Source: Shinella daejeonensis
GTDB lineage: Bacteria; Pseudomonadota; Alphaproteobacteria; Rhizobiales; Rhizobiaceae
Direction: 5' to 3'
Assembly: GCF_024281235.1 (NCBI RefSeq)
Contig: NZ_JAHWXY010000002.1
Location: 434,001 to 498,000, forward strand
Length of the DNA stretch: 64,000 nucleotides
The translations under genes were made by a program, and so were the position numbers. Below, piece by piece: positions 53,464 through 63,193 of the stretch (position 1 is the first letter of the stretch; each line of letters opens with the position of its first letter). The notes below the pieces were generated by a model. That model saw only the letters and a program-made list of their open reading frames with translations, ran no database searches and was not told where the DNA came from.

Positions 53464-54860
53464 CGGCGGGCGATCTCCGTAATCACCTCGAAGGCCATCC
53501 GGGCATCGTCCCGCGTCATCGCGAAGGATCCTGCCTGGAACCGGATGGCGATACGCCCGTCAACCCGTGTCTGCGTGAGATAGATGCGGCCATCGTCGTT
53601 GATCGCGTTGACCAGCGCGATATTGTGCGCATCTGGATCTTCTCCACCCCTGTGGCGGAAGGAGAAGAGGGACAGCACCGGCGCGCTGGCGATCTCGAAA
53701 TCCGGCTCCGTCGCCAGCCGCTCCGCCAGTTCCGTCGACCAGGCGACGTGATTGCGGATCACGTCGCGCAATCCCTCCAGGCCGTGATAGCGCAGCAGAA
53801 ACCACAGTTTCAGCGCGCGGAAGCGCCGGCCGAGCGGTACGGACCATTCGGAATAGTTGACGAGGCCGTCGTGGCCGTGGGTCTTCAGATATTCCGGGTG
53901 GATCGCCAGCGTGCGGACCTGATCCCCGGGGTTGCGAAGGAACTGGACGGAACAGTCGAAATTCGCGCCCAGCCATTTATGCGGATTGAAGACGACGGAA
54001 TCCGCCGCCTCGATCCCTTCCCACAGGGGGCGGAATTCCGGGCAGATCATCGCCGATCCGGCCCAGGCTGCATCGACATGAAGATGGAGGCCGTATCGGC
54101 GCGCGATGGCCGCCACGGCGCCGATCGGATCGCAAGCGCCGATGGACGTGCCGCCGGTGCAGGCGACGATACCGGCGGGAAGACGACCGGCGGCAAGATC
54201 CGCCTCGATCGCCGCAGCAAGCGCCTGCGGGTCCATGCCGTTGCGCGGCCCCTTCGTCGGAATACGCACGAGGTTTTCTTCACCGATACCGGCAATCCAG
54301 ATCGCCCGGTCGACCGAGGTATGGACTTCGCGGCTGGCATAGACACGAACGGTCGGCTGGGCGGCCAGTCCCTCCCGGTTGCCTTTCCAGGCAAGCGCTT
54401 TCTCGCGCATGACGAGCACGGCGGCAAGCGTCGCGGTGGACGCAGAATCCTGAATGACTCCGGCAAAACCCTCCGGCAGCCCCAGCGCCTGGCGCAGCCA
54501 GTCGACCACCCGCGTCTCCATCTCCGTCGCGGCCGGCGAAGTCTGCCAGAGCATGCACTGGGCGGCGATGGCGGAGACGAGATGTTCGGCGACCACGGAG
54601 ACCGGCGCGGCATTGGCGGGGAAATAGGCGAAGAAACGCGGATGCTGCCAATGGGTCAGCCCGTCCGGCACGATGCGCTCGAAATCCGCAAAGATCGTCT
54701 CCATGCTGTCGCCGCTCTCAGGCGCCGAAAGCCCGATCTGCCGGGCGATATCGCCGGGGCGGCCGCCTGCACGCACCGGCCGCTCGCCCAGTCCCTCGCG
54801 GTAATCGACGCCCCAATCGGCGGCCTTGCGCGACCAGTGGCGGAACTCCTGGCTGTCCAT
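53442..54860 (-). CDS. Group II PLP-dependent amino-acid decarboxylase (aromatic-L-amino-acid/tyrosine decarboxylase-like)
   Basis: A 472-residue decarboxylase with PLP lysine K295 in VFNPHKWLG, ring-stacking H180 in REVHTSVDRA, and HVDAAWAGSAMICPEFR with the PLP aspartate. The start of the domain HWQHPRFFAYFPAN is typical of aromatic amino-acid decarboxylases. Product could be tyramine, tryptamine, dopamine or phenylethylamine; this is not decidable here. It is preceded by no other gene on its strand and overlaps the transpeptidase gene tail convergently. Confidence 0.9.
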   Translation of the reverse strand: MDSQEFRHWSRKAADWGVDYREGLGERPVRAGGRPGDIARQIGLSAPESGDSMETIFADFERIVPDGLTHWQHPRFFAYFPANAAPVSVVAEHLVSAIAAQCMLWQTSPAATEMETRVVDWLRQALGLPEGFAGVIQDSASTATLAAVLVMREKALAWKGNREGLAAQPTVRVYASREVHTSVDRAIWIAGIGEENLVRIPTKGPRNGMDPQALAAAIEADLAAGRLPAGIVACTGGTSIGACDPIGAVAAIARRYGLHLHVDAAWAGSAMICPEFRPLWEGIEAADSVVFNPHKWLGANFDCSVQFLRNPGDQVRTLAIHPEYLKTHGHDGLVNYSEWSVPLGRRFRALKLWFLLRYHGLEGLRDVIRNHVAWSTELAERLATEPDFEIASAPVLSLFSFRHRGGEDPDAHNIALVNAINDDGRIYLTQTRVDGRIAIRFQAGSFAMTRDDARMAFEVITEIARRQKPNFS

Positions 54861-54970
54861 TCCTGCTCTCCTGTTGTTGCCGCCCTCCTTCTTTCCCCTC
54901 CGCCGCTGTTTGGCAATGGGTTTCCCATCGGGATGTGGTAGGTTGCCGGCGCTTTGGGAAAGGACTACGC

Positions 54971-55495
54971 ATGACCGCCGTGCAGGATATTCGGGAAAAC
55001 GAGGTGGCGGTGACGCCGCCCGAACCGACCGACGCCGCGCTCACCTTCATCGGCCGCATCCATACCCCCTGGACGGCGCGCGGGGAGACGCCGCGACAGG
55101 GCCGGCCCGACGGCCCGGTCTGCACCATCGAGATCTTCGAACCCTGGATCATAGCGCTCAGGGGCGTCGAGCGGTTCGAACGGCTGGAGGTTCTCTACTG
55201 GCTGCACCGGTCGCGACGCGATCTCGTCCTGCAAAGCCCGGGCTCAAGGGGCGAGGTCCACGGCACTTTCGCCTTGCGCTCGCCGGTGCGTCCCAACCCC
55301 ATCGGCACGGCCATCGTCGAACTGGAAAAGATCGAGGGAAACCGGCTGTTCGTGCGGGGTCTCGATTGCCTCGACGGCACGCCGCTCATCGACCTCAAGC
55401 CGGACCGCGGCCAGCTCAAGACGATAACGACACAGCCGCAACCGGGCGACGCTCCGGACAGCGAGGCCCCCTATTGCCGGAAAGCCACCACCTAG
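54971..55495 (+). CDS. trmO: tRNA N6-methyltransferase TrmO (TsaA/YaeB family)
   Basis: A 174-residue single-domain protein that methylates t6A37 in tRNA-Thr with SAM. FIGRIHTPW at the start, LHRSRRDLVLQSPGSRGEVH and SPVRPNPIGTAIVELEKIEG define the TsaA family, and DCLDGTPLIDLKP closes it. It is a bit short of E. coli YaeB (235) but normal for the bacterial short form. AAGGAC precedes the ATG at 54971; upstream frames were rejected. A palindromic repeat begins right after the stop. Confidence 0.86.
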   Translation: MTAVQDIRENEVAVTPPEPTDAALTFIGRIHTPWTARGETPRQGRPDGPVCTIEIFEPWIIALRGVERFERLEVLYWLHRSRRDLVLQSPGSRGEVHGTFALRSPVRPNPIGTAIVELEKIEGNRLFVRGLDCLDGTPLIDLKPDRGQLKTITTQPQPGDAPDSEAPYCRKATT

Positions 55496-55496
55496 A

Positions 55497-55607
55497 GCAT
55501 TTCCAGCAAAAGTGTGAAACGGTTTTGCGTCCGGAAATGCGGCTAAAAGAAAGAGAGTGACCGGTTCTGCCGATTTTGTGAAAGCCGAAAGCGGTTTTGC
55601 AGCCGGT
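55497..55607. repeat. Two palindromic intergenic repeat units between trmO and the fuconate dehydratase gene
   Basis: Unit 1 (55497-55540): outer arms GCATTTCC/GGAAATGC and inner arms GCAAAA/TTTTGC. Unit 2 (55560-55607): arms ACCGG-CTGC/GCAG-CCGGT with a TT bulge, sharing the internal string CGGTTTTGC with unit 1. The sequence fills almost all of the convergent gap. It resembles a repeat I recall as frequent in Rhizobium and Brucella-group genomes. Confidence 0.75.
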
Positions 55608-56890
55608 CAGACGGCCGGGCGAAACGTATAGGCGGCAATCGATTCCGGTTTCATCTCGATGGAGAAGCCGGGAGCCGAAGGCGGCATATAGGCGGCGTTT
55701 TCGATGCGGCAGGGATCGAGGAAGTGCTCATGCAGATGATCTACATATTCGATCACGCGGCCCTGCCGCGTTCCTGAAACGGCGACATAGTCGATCATCG
55801 AGAGATGCTGCACATATTCGCAGAGCCCGACGCCGCCGGCATGGGGCCAGACCGGCAGGCCGTATTTCGCGGCCATCAGCAGCACCGCCAGCACCTCGTT
55901 GAGCCCGCCCATGCGACAGGCGTCGATCTGCACGATATCGATGGCCCCGCCGGCGATCATCTGCTTGAAGATGATGCGGTTCTGGCACATCTCGCCGGTC
56001 GCCACCTTGACGGGACGGATCGCGTCGCGGATCGCCTTGTGGCCGGCCACATCATCCGGGCTCGTCGGCTCCTCGATGAAAAAGGGCTTGTAGGGCGCAA
56101 GCGCCGTCACCCATTCGATAGCCTCGCCGACTTCCCAGACCTGATTGGCGTCGATCATCAGGTAGCGGTCATCGCCCATCACCTCACGGGCGATCCGAAG
56201 GCGACGCTTGTCGTCTTCCAGATCGCGCCCGACCTTCATCTTGATATGATTGAAACCCTGCCCGATCGCTTCGCGGCAAAGGCGCCGCAGTTTCTCGTCA
56301 TCATAGCCGAGCCAGCCGGCCGAGGTCGTGTAGCAGGGATAGCCTTCCGTCTTAAGCGTTGCGATCCGCTCCGCCTTGCCGGCCTCGGCCTGCTTCAGGA
56401 TGGCAAGCGCCTCGTCCGGCGTCAGCGCATCCGTCAGGTAACGGAAGTCGACGATGGAGAGGATCTCCTCGGGGCTCATATCCGCGACCAGCCGCCAGAC
56501 CGGCTTTCCAGCCTCCTTGGCGAGAAGATCCCAGACCGCATTGACCACGGCCCCGGTGGCCAGATGCATGGCCCCCTTGTCGGGGCCGATCCAGCGCAAC
56601 TGGCTGTCGCTCGTCACATGCCGCCAGAAACGGCCGGGATCTTCCCGCACAAAATCAAGATCGAGCCCGACCACCAGATGCCGCATCGCCTCTATGGCCG
56701 CGCAGCAGATCTCGTTGCCGCGCCCGATGGTGAAGGTGAGGCCATGGCCTTCGAGCCCTGCCCTGTCCGTTTCGAGCACCACATAGGCGGCCGAATAATC
56801 CGGATCGGGGTTCATCGCATCCGAACCGTCGAGGCTGAGGGAGGTGGGAAAGCGCAGGTCTATGGCGCGAAGACTGGTGATCCTGGTCAT
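55607..56890 (-). CDS. L-fuconate dehydratase (enolase superfamily)
   Basis: A 427-residue enzyme that dehydrates L-fuconate to 2-keto-3-deoxy-L-fuconate. RFWRHVTSDSQLRWIGPDKG and HLATGAVVNAVWDL are strong marks of the FucD group. Catalytic and metal residues are in HIKMKVGRDL, LMIDANQVWE, FFIEEPTSPDD, ATGEMCQN and the base region WPHAGGVGLCEYVQH. It is followed upstream by an SDR likely to oxidise the product, forming a fucose-degradation pair. The start at MTRITSL was chosen. Confidence 0.9.
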   Translation of the reverse strand: MTRITSLRAIDLRFPTSLSLDGSDAMNPDPDYSAAYVVLETDRAGLEGHGLTFTIGRGNEICCAAIEAMRHLVVGLDLDFVREDPGRFWRHVTSDSQLRWIGPDKGAMHLATGAVVNAVWDLLAKEAGKPVWRLVADMSPEEILSIVDFRYLTDALTPDEALAILKQAEAGKAERIATLKTEGYPCYTTSAGWLGYDDEKLRRLCREAIGQGFNHIKMKVGRDLEDDKRRLRIAREVMGDDRYLMIDANQVWEVGEAIEWVTALAPYKPFFIEEPTSPDDVAGHKAIRDAIRPVKVATGEMCQNRIIFKQMIAGGAIDIVQIDACRMGGLNEVLAVLLMAAKYGLPVWPHAGGVGLCEYVQHLSMIDYVAVSGTRQGRVIEYVDHLHEHFLDPCRIENAAYMPPSAPGFSIEMKPESIAAYTFRPAV

Positions 56891-56930
56891 GGCACGTCCC
56901 CCGGTCGGTGTTTTCGATCGTCGCAGCCGC

Positions 56931-57665
56931 TCAGATGGTCCAGCCGCCATCGATGGCGTAGGCCTGCCCCGTCGTATAAGTCGCGCCGGCAAGATAGACG
57001 GCCAGATCGGCGATCTCCTCCGGCGTGCCGATACGGCCGATCGGCTGGCGGGCGATGAAAGCGGCGCGCGCCGTCTCGTAATCGCCCTGCGAGCGCAGCC
57101 GATCCTGGAGCGACGGGCTTTCCACCGTGCCCGGGCAGATGCAGTTGCAGCGGATACCCTGCCCCACGTAGTCGGCGGCAACCGACTTGGTGAGGCCGAC
57201 GACCGCCGCCTTGGTGATGGTATAGGCCGCGCGGTTCGGCACGCCCTTCACGCTGGAGGCGACCGATGCCATGTTGACAATCGCCCCGTCGCCGCGCTCC
57301 AGCATGCCGGGCAGCACCGCCCGGATCGTGCGCACCATGGCGCGGACGTTGAGATCAAAGGCGAAGGTGAGGTCGGCGTCCGTCATATCGAGCACGGTGC
57401 CGGCATGGACGAAGCCCGCGCAGTTGAAAAGCACATCGAAGGGACCGGCCTCCGCCACCGCGGCCATCACCGCCTCGTCCTTCAGCACATCGAGCACCCG
57501 CGTCTCGATGCCCGCCTCCGCCGAAAGCGACCGCAGCGCTTCGGCATTGATATCGGTCGCCACGACTTTCGCGCCGGCGCGGGTGAAGGCGAGCGCGCTT
57601 GCCCGACCGATCCCCTGTCCGGCGGCGGTGACGAGAACGCGCTTGTTTTCGAGGGAAAGGCTCAT
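56931..57665 (-). CDS. SDR-family 2-keto-3-deoxy-L-fuconate dehydrogenase candidate
   Basis: A 244-residue short-chain dehydrogenase. It has the NAD motif TAAGQGIGRASA, the catalytic tetrad with Y and K in YTITKAAV, and the structural NCAGF. The closest groups are KDF dehydrogenase and BDH2-like enzymes. Its place before the fuconate dehydratase makes 2-keto-3-deoxy-L-fuconate the likely substrate (inference). Divergent from the IclR regulator, which presumably controls it. Confidence 0.85.
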   Translation of the reverse strand: MSLSLENKRVLVTAAGQGIGRASALAFTRAGAKVVATDINAEALRSLSAEAGIETRVLDVLKDEAVMAAVAEAGPFDVLFNCAGFVHAGTVLDMTDADLTFAFDLNVRAMVRTIRAVLPGMLERGDGAIVNMASVASSVKGVPNRAAYTITKAAVVGLTKSVAADYVGQGIRCNCICPGTVESPSLQDRLRSQGDYETARAAFIARQPIGRIGTPEEIADLAVYLAGATYTTGQAYAIDGGWTI

Positions 57666-57831
57666 GGGGTCCTCTTTCAGAGACGCAAGGCAGATGAATT
57701 GTACACAGGATGCCGGACAGCCGGCGGCGGCTCACGCAAGAGCAGTTGATAATTTACATACAAACGAATTATTTATATCCAGTCAAGCCAACTCGCGTGC
57801 GCCGGCCTACGGAAAGCGCAGGAGGACTGCA

Positions 57832-58626
57832 ATGACCGACGTCGAAAACGACCGCTACCGCGCCCCGGCGCTCGACAAGGGACTCGATATCCTCGAATTG
57901 CTGGCCAGCGTCGAGGAAGGCCTGACCCAGGCCGAAATCGCGCGCCGGCTCGGTCGCGGTCCCACCGAATTCTACCGGATGCTCGACCGGCTTGTGAAGC
58001 GCGGCTATGTCACCCGCATCGATGGCGACCGTTTCGCCCTGACGCTCAAGCTGTTCGGCCTCGCCCAGCTTCATGCGCCGGTGCGCCGGCTTGCCTCCTT
58101 CGCCGTGCCGCTGATGCGCGAACTTGCCGAAGCCTCGCGGCAGGCCAACCAGCTCGTGGTTTTCGACCGGGGCTATCCGGTGGTCGTCGCCCAGCAGGAA
58201 GCGCCCGGCTACTGGGGCATCTCCATTCGCGTCGGCTCACGGATCGGTCTTTTCGAAACGGGATCGGGCCATGTGCTGCTCGCCTTCCGCTCCGCCGGAG
58301 AGCGCGAAAGGATGATCGCCGAAAACGCCGGGGGCGGCGATGTTCCCGTGCCTCTCGCAGGAGACATCCTCGACCGGCTCGAAAGCCTGCGCGCCCGTGG
58401 CTACGAGAAGATGCCAAGCTCGCAGACCGTCGGCGTCATCGATCTCTCGGCCCCGGTATTGGGTGCCGACGGCGTCGCGCTGGCCGCTCTCACCATCCCC
58501 TTCATCCCGCTGATCAATACGCCCGCAGCACCGGGCCTGCCCGAAACCATCGTCCTCCTGAAGGAAACGACCCGCCGGCTTTCGAAGATGGCGGGCGCCG
58601 GCATGCAGGCCGACGCCGACGCATAA
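57832..58626 (+). CDS. IclR-family transcription regulator of fuconate genes (candidate)
   Basis: A 264-residue regulator with an N-terminal winged helix (ALDKGLDILELLASVEEGLTQ) and a C-terminal effector-binding GAF-like domain (GYWGISIRVGSRIGLFETGSGH). Divergent from the SDR-FucD pair across a 166-bp gap with an AT-rich patch near 57750-57775 that may hold the operator. AGGAGG lies seven bases before the ATG. IclR proteins can activate or repress; the effector is probably a sugar acid. Confidence 0.86.
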   Translation: MTDVENDRYRAPALDKGLDILELLASVEEGLTQAEIARRLGRGPTEFYRMLDRLVKRGYVTRIDGDRFALTLKLFGLAQLHAPVRRLASFAVPLMRELAEASRQANQLVVFDRGYPVVVAQQEAPGYWGISIRVGSRIGLFETGSGHVLLAFRSAGERERMIAENAGGGDVPVPLAGDILDRLESLRARGYEKMPSSQTVGVIDLSAPVLGADGVALAALTIPFIPLINTPAAPGLPETIVLLKETTRRLSKMAGAGMQADADA

Positions 58627-58650
58627 GCCGGATTCCGGCCATCGCCTGGA

Positions 58651-58743
58651 GCAATCCCGGTGAAATCCGACCAGGATTTCTATAATATATTGTTTTTACC
58701 GCATTATCCGACGCCGAAGCGACCTCGCTTCGGCTGGAAATGC
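58651..58743. repeat. Dispersed palindromic intergenic repeat, copy B
   Basis: The second half matches copy A at 27062 nearly base for base: ACCGCATTATCCGAC, then the 10-bp stem GCCGAAGCGA/TCGCTTCGGC with CC loop (58713-58734), then CTGGAAATGC. The first half is a decayed version of copy A's GCAATTCCGG hairpin. It fills the gap between the convergent IclR and mutase genes and may terminate both. Confidence 0.85.
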
Positions 58744-58744
58744 T

Positions 58745-60874
58745 TTAGCGGTTCCGACGCCGGCCCTCGACGATATCGAGAACGGCGCTGGCCGCGTCGA
58801 GCACATTGGTGCCGGGGCCGAAGACAGCGGCGACGCCGTGTTCCAGCAGGAAATCGTAGTCCTGCCGCGGAATGACGCCGCCGACGACCACCACGACATT
58901 CTCCGCCCCGCGTTCCCGCAAGGCTGCGACCAGCGCCGGGGCCAGCGTCTTGTGGCCGGCGGCGAGCGAGGACATGCCGACCACCTGCACCTTCTCGGCG
59001 ACGGCGAGGTCCGCCGCCTCCTCGGGCGTCTGGAACAGCGGCCCCACCAGCACCTCGAAACCGAGGTCGCCGAAGGCCGAGGCGATCACCTTGGCGCCGC
59101 GATCGTGGCCGTCCTGCCCGAGCTTGGCCACCATGATCTTCGGCTTGACGTCGCGTGCGGCGATGCGGCCGGTAAGCGTCCTGTATTCCGGGTCGTCGCC
59201 ATAGGCGGGACCGTAGATATCGCCCACCACTTCGGGCACGGCGGCATGGTCGCCGAAGGCGCGGCGCATGGCGTCGGAAATCTCGCCGACCGTCGCCCGC
59301 GCCCGCGCCGCCGCGACGGCGGCTTCCAGCAGGTTGCCGTCACCGGACTTCGCGACGGTTTCCAGCGTTGCGAGCGTTTCGCTCACCGCCTTGCCGTCAC
59401 GGCGGCGGCGGATGTCCTCCAGCCGCCTGATCTGCGCGGCGCGCACGGCGCTGTTGTCGATCTCCAGAATGTCGATCGGCTGCTCATCCTCCAGCCGGTA
59501 CCTGTTGACGCCGACGATCACCTCGTCGCCGCGGTCGACGGCGGCCTGCCGGCGGGTCGCGGCCTCCTCGATCAGCCGCTTCGGCAGGCCCTCGATCACC
59601 GCCCGCGTCATGCCGCCCATCGCCTCCACCTCCTCGATCAGCGCCCAGGCTTTGTCGGCCAGTTCGTTGGTGAGGCTTTCGACGTAGTAGGAACCGGCGA
59701 GCGGATCGACGACCTTGGTCACACCCGTCTCGTGCTGGAGGATGAGTTGTGTGTTGCGGGCGATGCGGGCGGAGAATTCCGTCGGCAGGGCGATCGCCTC
59801 GTCGAAGGAATTGGTGTGCAGCGATTGCGTGCCGCCGAGGACGGCCGACATCGCCTCGAAAGCCGTGCGCACGATATTGTTGTAGGGATCCTGTTCCTGC
59901 AACGAAACGCCGGAGGTCTGGCAATGGGTGCGCAGCATCCGTGATGACGCCTTCTTCGGCTGGAACTCGTCCATGACGCGGTCCCAGAGCAGGCGCGCGG
60001 CGCGCAGTTTCGCCGCCTCCATGAAGAAGTTCATGCCGACCGCGAAGAAGAAGGAGAGACGGCCGGCGAAATCGTCGACGTCAAGGCCCTTGGCGAGGGC
60101 GGCGCGAACGTATTCGCGCCCGTCGGCGATGGTGAAGGCAAGCTCCTGCACCAGCGTCGCGCCGGCCTCCTGCATGTGATAGCCGGAAATCGAGATGGAG
60201 TTGAACTTCGGCATTTCCCGCGCCGTGTAGTCGATGATGTCGGCGACGATGCGCATCGACGGTTCCGGCGGGTAGATATAGGTGTTGCGGACCATGAACT
60301 CCTTGAGGATATCGTTCTGGATGGTCCCGGAAAGGATCGCGCGCGACACCCCCTGCTCCTCCCCGGCAACGATGAAATTCGCAAGGATCGGGATGACCGC
60401 ACCGTTCATCGTCATGGAAACGGAAACGGCTTCCAGCGGGATGCCGTCGAAGAGGATCTTCATGTCTTCCACGCTGTCGATGGCGACGCCGGCCTTGCCG
60501 ACCTCGCCTTCCACGCGCGGATGGTCGCTGTCATAACCGCGATGCGTGGCCAGATCGAAGGCGACGGAGACACCCTGCTGGCCGGCGGCAAGCGCCTTGC
60601 GATAAAAAGCGTTGGAGGCCTCGGCGGTCGAGAAGCCGGCATATTGGCGGATTGTCCAGGGCCTTCCGGCATACATGGTCGCGCGCGGGCCGCGCACGAA
60701 AGGGGAAAAGCCCGGAAGCGAGCCGAGATGACCGATGCCGTCGAGATCGGCGGCCGTATAGACGGGCTTGACGGCGATGCCTTCCGGCGTGTTCCATACG
60801 GCCGTTTCCGGCCCTGCACGCAGTTCCCTTTCAGCAAGCGCCTGCCAGTCCTTCAACGTCTTGTCGGCCATCAT
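58745..60874 (-). CDS. scpA: Methylmalonyl-CoA mutase (single-chain)
   Basis: A 709-residue adenosylcobalamin enzyme converting (R)-methylmalonyl-CoA to succinyl-CoA. The N-terminal TIM barrel has [20 protein letters not shown] and [12 protein letters not shown]. The C-terminal B12 domain has [20 protein letters not shown], with the cobalt-binding His in DGHDRG. The gene overlaps the pccA stop by 4 bp. One long chain, unlike two-subunit mutases. Confidence 0.95.
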   Translation of the reverse strand: MMADKTLKDWQALAERELRAGPETAVWNTPEGIAVKPVYTAADLDGIGHLGSLPGFSPFVRGPRATMYAGRPWTIRQYAGFSTAEASNAFYRKALAAGQQGVSVAFDLATHRGYDSDHPRVEGEVGKAGVAIDSVEDMKILFDGIPLEAVSVSMTMNGAVIPILANFIVAGEEQGVSRAILSGTIQNDILKEFMVRNTYIYPPEPSMRIVADIIDYTAREMPKFNSISISGYHMQEAGATLVQELAFTIADGREYVRAALAKGLDVDDFAGRLSFFFAVGMNFFMEAAKLRAARLLWDRVMDEFQPKKASSRMLRTHCQTSGVSLQEQDPYNNIVRTAFEAMSAVLGGTQSLHTNSFDEAIALPTEFSARIARNTQLILQHETGVTKVVDPLAGSYYVESLTNELADKAWALIEEVEAMGGMTRAVIEGLPKRLIEEAATRRQAAVDRGDEVIVGVNRYRLEDEQPIDILEIDNSAVRAAQIRRLEDIRRRRDGKAVSETLATLETVAKSGDGNLLEAAVAAARARATVGEISDAMRRAFGDHAAVPEVVGDIYGPAYGDDPEYRTLTGRIAARDVKPKIMVAKLGQDGHDRGAKVIASAFGDLGFEVLVGPLFQTPEEAADLAVAEKVQVVGMSSLAAGHKTLAPALVAALRERGAENVVVVVGGVIPRQDYDFLLEHGVAAVFGPGTNVLDAASAVLDIVEGRRRNR

Positions 60875-62865
60875 TCGAACTCCAGGATCGTTTCGTCCAC
60901 GGCAAGGCTCTGCCCGGTCTTGACGGCGACGCGCCTGACCGCGCCGCGGCGCTCCGCCTTCATGACATTCTCCATCTTCATCGCCTCGATGGTGACGAGC
61001 GGCTGTCCCGCTTCCACCATATCACCCTCGGACACGAGGAGCGCGGTGACGACGCCGGGCATCGGGCAGAGCAGCAGCTTCGACGTGTCGGGCGGCGCCT
61101 TCTTCGGCATCAGCCGGGCGAGCGCGGCGACGCCGGGAGAGCGCACATGCGCCGTCACATCCATGCCGCGCCAGCGCAAACGGATCGCCGGGCCGACGAG
61201 ATCGACCTTCACGCCCACGCGCGTTCCCGCCACGGTGAAGACCGCGTGGCGGCGGCCGGGCGTCCAGTCGCTTGTCACGCTCAGCGTTTCCCCGTCCTCA
61301 AAACGGGCAGTCGTTCCGTCTTCCAGCATCAGCGCGTGCTCGCCGCCGGCAAGGCTTACGACCCAATCGCTGCCGACGATGCGGCGGTGGTTGCCGATGG
61401 TACCGGAAATCTGCGCGGCGCGCTCCTGTACGACCTGCTGCACGAAAGCGGCGACGGCGGCAAGCTGACGGGCCGCCGTGGCATCCGGCGCGACGCCGTG
61501 AAAACCATCCGGAAACGCCTCGGCGATGAAGGCGGTGGTGAGCCGGCCGGCGCGGAAGCGTTCGCTGCTCATCACGGCGGAAAGAAACGGCAGGTTGTGG
61601 CCAACCCCCTCCACCTCGAAATCGTCGAGCGCGGTCGCCATGGCGTCGATGGCGGCGAGCCGCGTCGGCGCGAAGGTGCAGAGTTTGGCGACCATGGGAT
61701 CGTAATACATCGAGATTTCGCCGCCCTCGAAGACGCCGGTATCGTTGCGCACCACGCTGCCGTCCGCCTGCGGGCCTTCGGCCGGGGGGCGATAGCGCGT
61801 CAGGCGGCCGATGGACGGCAGGAAGTTGCGATAGGGGTCCTCGGCATAAAGGCGACTTTCGATGGCCCAGCCGTTCAGCCTGACGTCATCCTGCCCGAAG
61901 GCCAGCTTCTCGCCGGCGGCAACGCGGATCATCTGCTCGACGAGGTCGATGCCGGTGATCAGCTCCGTCACCGGATGCTCCACCTGAAGGCGGGTGTTCA
62001 TTTCGAGGAAGTAGAAATTACGCTCCCCGTCGACGATGAACTCCACCGTGCCGGCGGAATGGTAGCCGACGGCCTTGGCCAGCGCGACGGCCTGCTCGCC
62101 CATGGCCTCGCGCGTCTGAGCATCGAGGAAGGGCGAGGGCGCTTCCTCCACGACCTTCTGGTTGCGCCGCTGGATGGAGCATTCGCGCTCGCCGAGATGG
62201 ACGATGTTGCCGTGCCGGTCGCCGAGCACCTGGATCTCGATATGGCGCGGCTGGGTGACGAATTTCTCGATGAAGATGCGATCGTCACCGAAGGCATTCT
62301 TCGCCTCGTTCCTGGACGACTGGAAGCCCTCGCGCGCTTCCGCGTCATTCCAGGCGACGCGCATGCCCTTGCCGCCGCCGCCGGCCGACGCCTTGATCAT
62401 GACGGGATAGCCGATGCCAGAGGCGATCTTCACCGCCTCACCGGCATCCCCGATCAGCCCCATATGGCCGGGCACGGTGGAAACACCGGCTTGCGCCGCC
62501 AGCGTCTTGGAGACGATCTTGTCGCCCATCGCCTGGATGGCATCGGCCGGTGGGCCGATGAAGGCGACGCCTTCCTTTTCGAGCGCCTCGGCGAAGGCGG
62601 CGTTCTCCGACAGGAAACCGTAACCGGGATGCACGGCGTCCGCCCCCGTCGCGCGGATCGCCTCGATGATCTTCTCGATGACGATATAGGACTGCGCGGA
62701 GGGTGCGGGGCCGATATGCACCGCCTCGTCGGCCTCGCGCACATGCAGCGCATTGCGGTCGGCGTCGGAATAGACGGCAACGGTAGCGATACCGAGCCTG
62801 CGGGCGGTCTTGATGACCCGGCAGGCGATCTCGCCACGGTTCGCGATCAGCATCTTCTTGAACAT
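60871..62865 (-). CDS. pccA: Propionyl-CoA carboxylase alpha subunit (biotin carboxylase plus BCCP)
   Basis: A 664-residue biotin enzyme with an N-terminal biotin carboxylase ([19 protein letters not shown]-grasp [31 protein letters not shown]) and a C-terminal BCCP domain with the biotin lysine in [13 protein letters not shown]. It carboxylates biotin for transfer to propionyl-CoA by PccB. The start was set at [11 protein letters not shown]; the longer frame reads into the small membrane-protein gene. Confidence 0.95.
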   Translation of the reverse strand: MFKKMLIANRGEIACRVIKTARRLGIATVAVYSDADRNALHVREADEAVHIGPAPSAQSYIVIEKIIEAIRATGADAVHPGYGFLSENAAFAEALEKEGVAFIGPPADAIQAMGDKIVSKTLAAQAGVSTVPGHMGLIGDAGEAVKIASGIGYPVMIKASAGGGGKGMRVAWNDAEAREGFQSSRNEAKNAFGDDRIFIEKFVTQPRHIEIQVLGDRHGNIVHLGERECSIQRRNQKVVEEAPSPFLDAQTREAMGEQAVALAKAVGYHSAGTVEFIVDGERNFYFLEMNTRLQVEHPVTELITGIDLVEQMIRVAAGEKLAFGQDDVRLNGWAIESRLYAEDPYRNFLPSIGRLTRYRPPAEGPQADGSVVRNDTGVFEGGEISMYYDPMVAKLCTFAPTRLAAIDAMATALDDFEVEGVGHNLPFLSAVMSSERFRAGRLTTAFIAEAFPDGFHGVAPDATAARQLAAVAAFVQQVVQERAAQISGTIGNHRRIVGSDWVVSLAGGEHALMLEDGTTARFEDGETLSVTSDWTPGRRHAVFTVAGTRVGVKVDLVGPAIRLRWRGMDVTAHVRSPGVAALARLMPKKAPPDTSKLLLCPMPGVVTALLVSEGDMVEAGQPLVTIEAMKMENVMKAERRGAVRRVAVKTGQSLAVDETILEFE

Positions 62866-62890
62866 CAGGCGGTTTCCAGTCCGGGCGCTT

Positions 62891-63181
62891 TCAATCTCTG
62901 TATTTCTTTTCATAGGGCAGCAGGAGAATGGCCGAGGCCGCCGCCGCGCCGCCGAAGAGCCCGGCAAAGGACACGACCAGCAGCAGCACCGGCAGGACGG
63001 GATTGGCGGCACGCGCCACGCGCGTACCGACGCCGCCGACATCGAGCCAGATGAGCGCAATGGCGACCAACGTCCCGATCAGCATGCCGATCGCCGCATT
63101 CAACGCCATGAAGCGCAGCATGCGCCAATGATCCTTTCGCGCCTCTTCGGGCGTCAATTCCGGCTTGTTCGTTCTTCTCAT
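62891..63181 (-). CDS. Small two-helix membrane protein in the pcc operon
   Basis: A 96-residue protein with two predicted helices (about 26-47 and 61-84) and a charged N-terminus (PEEARKDHWRMLRF). I do not know the family name, though such a small gene often sits between pccB and pccA in rhizobia. It is translated 12 bp after pccB and 25 bp before pccA, so co-expressed. Function unknown. Confidence 0.75.
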   Translation of the reverse strand: MRRTNKPELTPEEARKDHWRMLRFMALNAAIGMLIGTLVAIALIWLDVGGVGTRVARAANPVLPVLLLVVSFAGLFGGAAAASAILLLPYEKKYRD

Positions 63182-63193
63182 GGCGGTTCGCCC

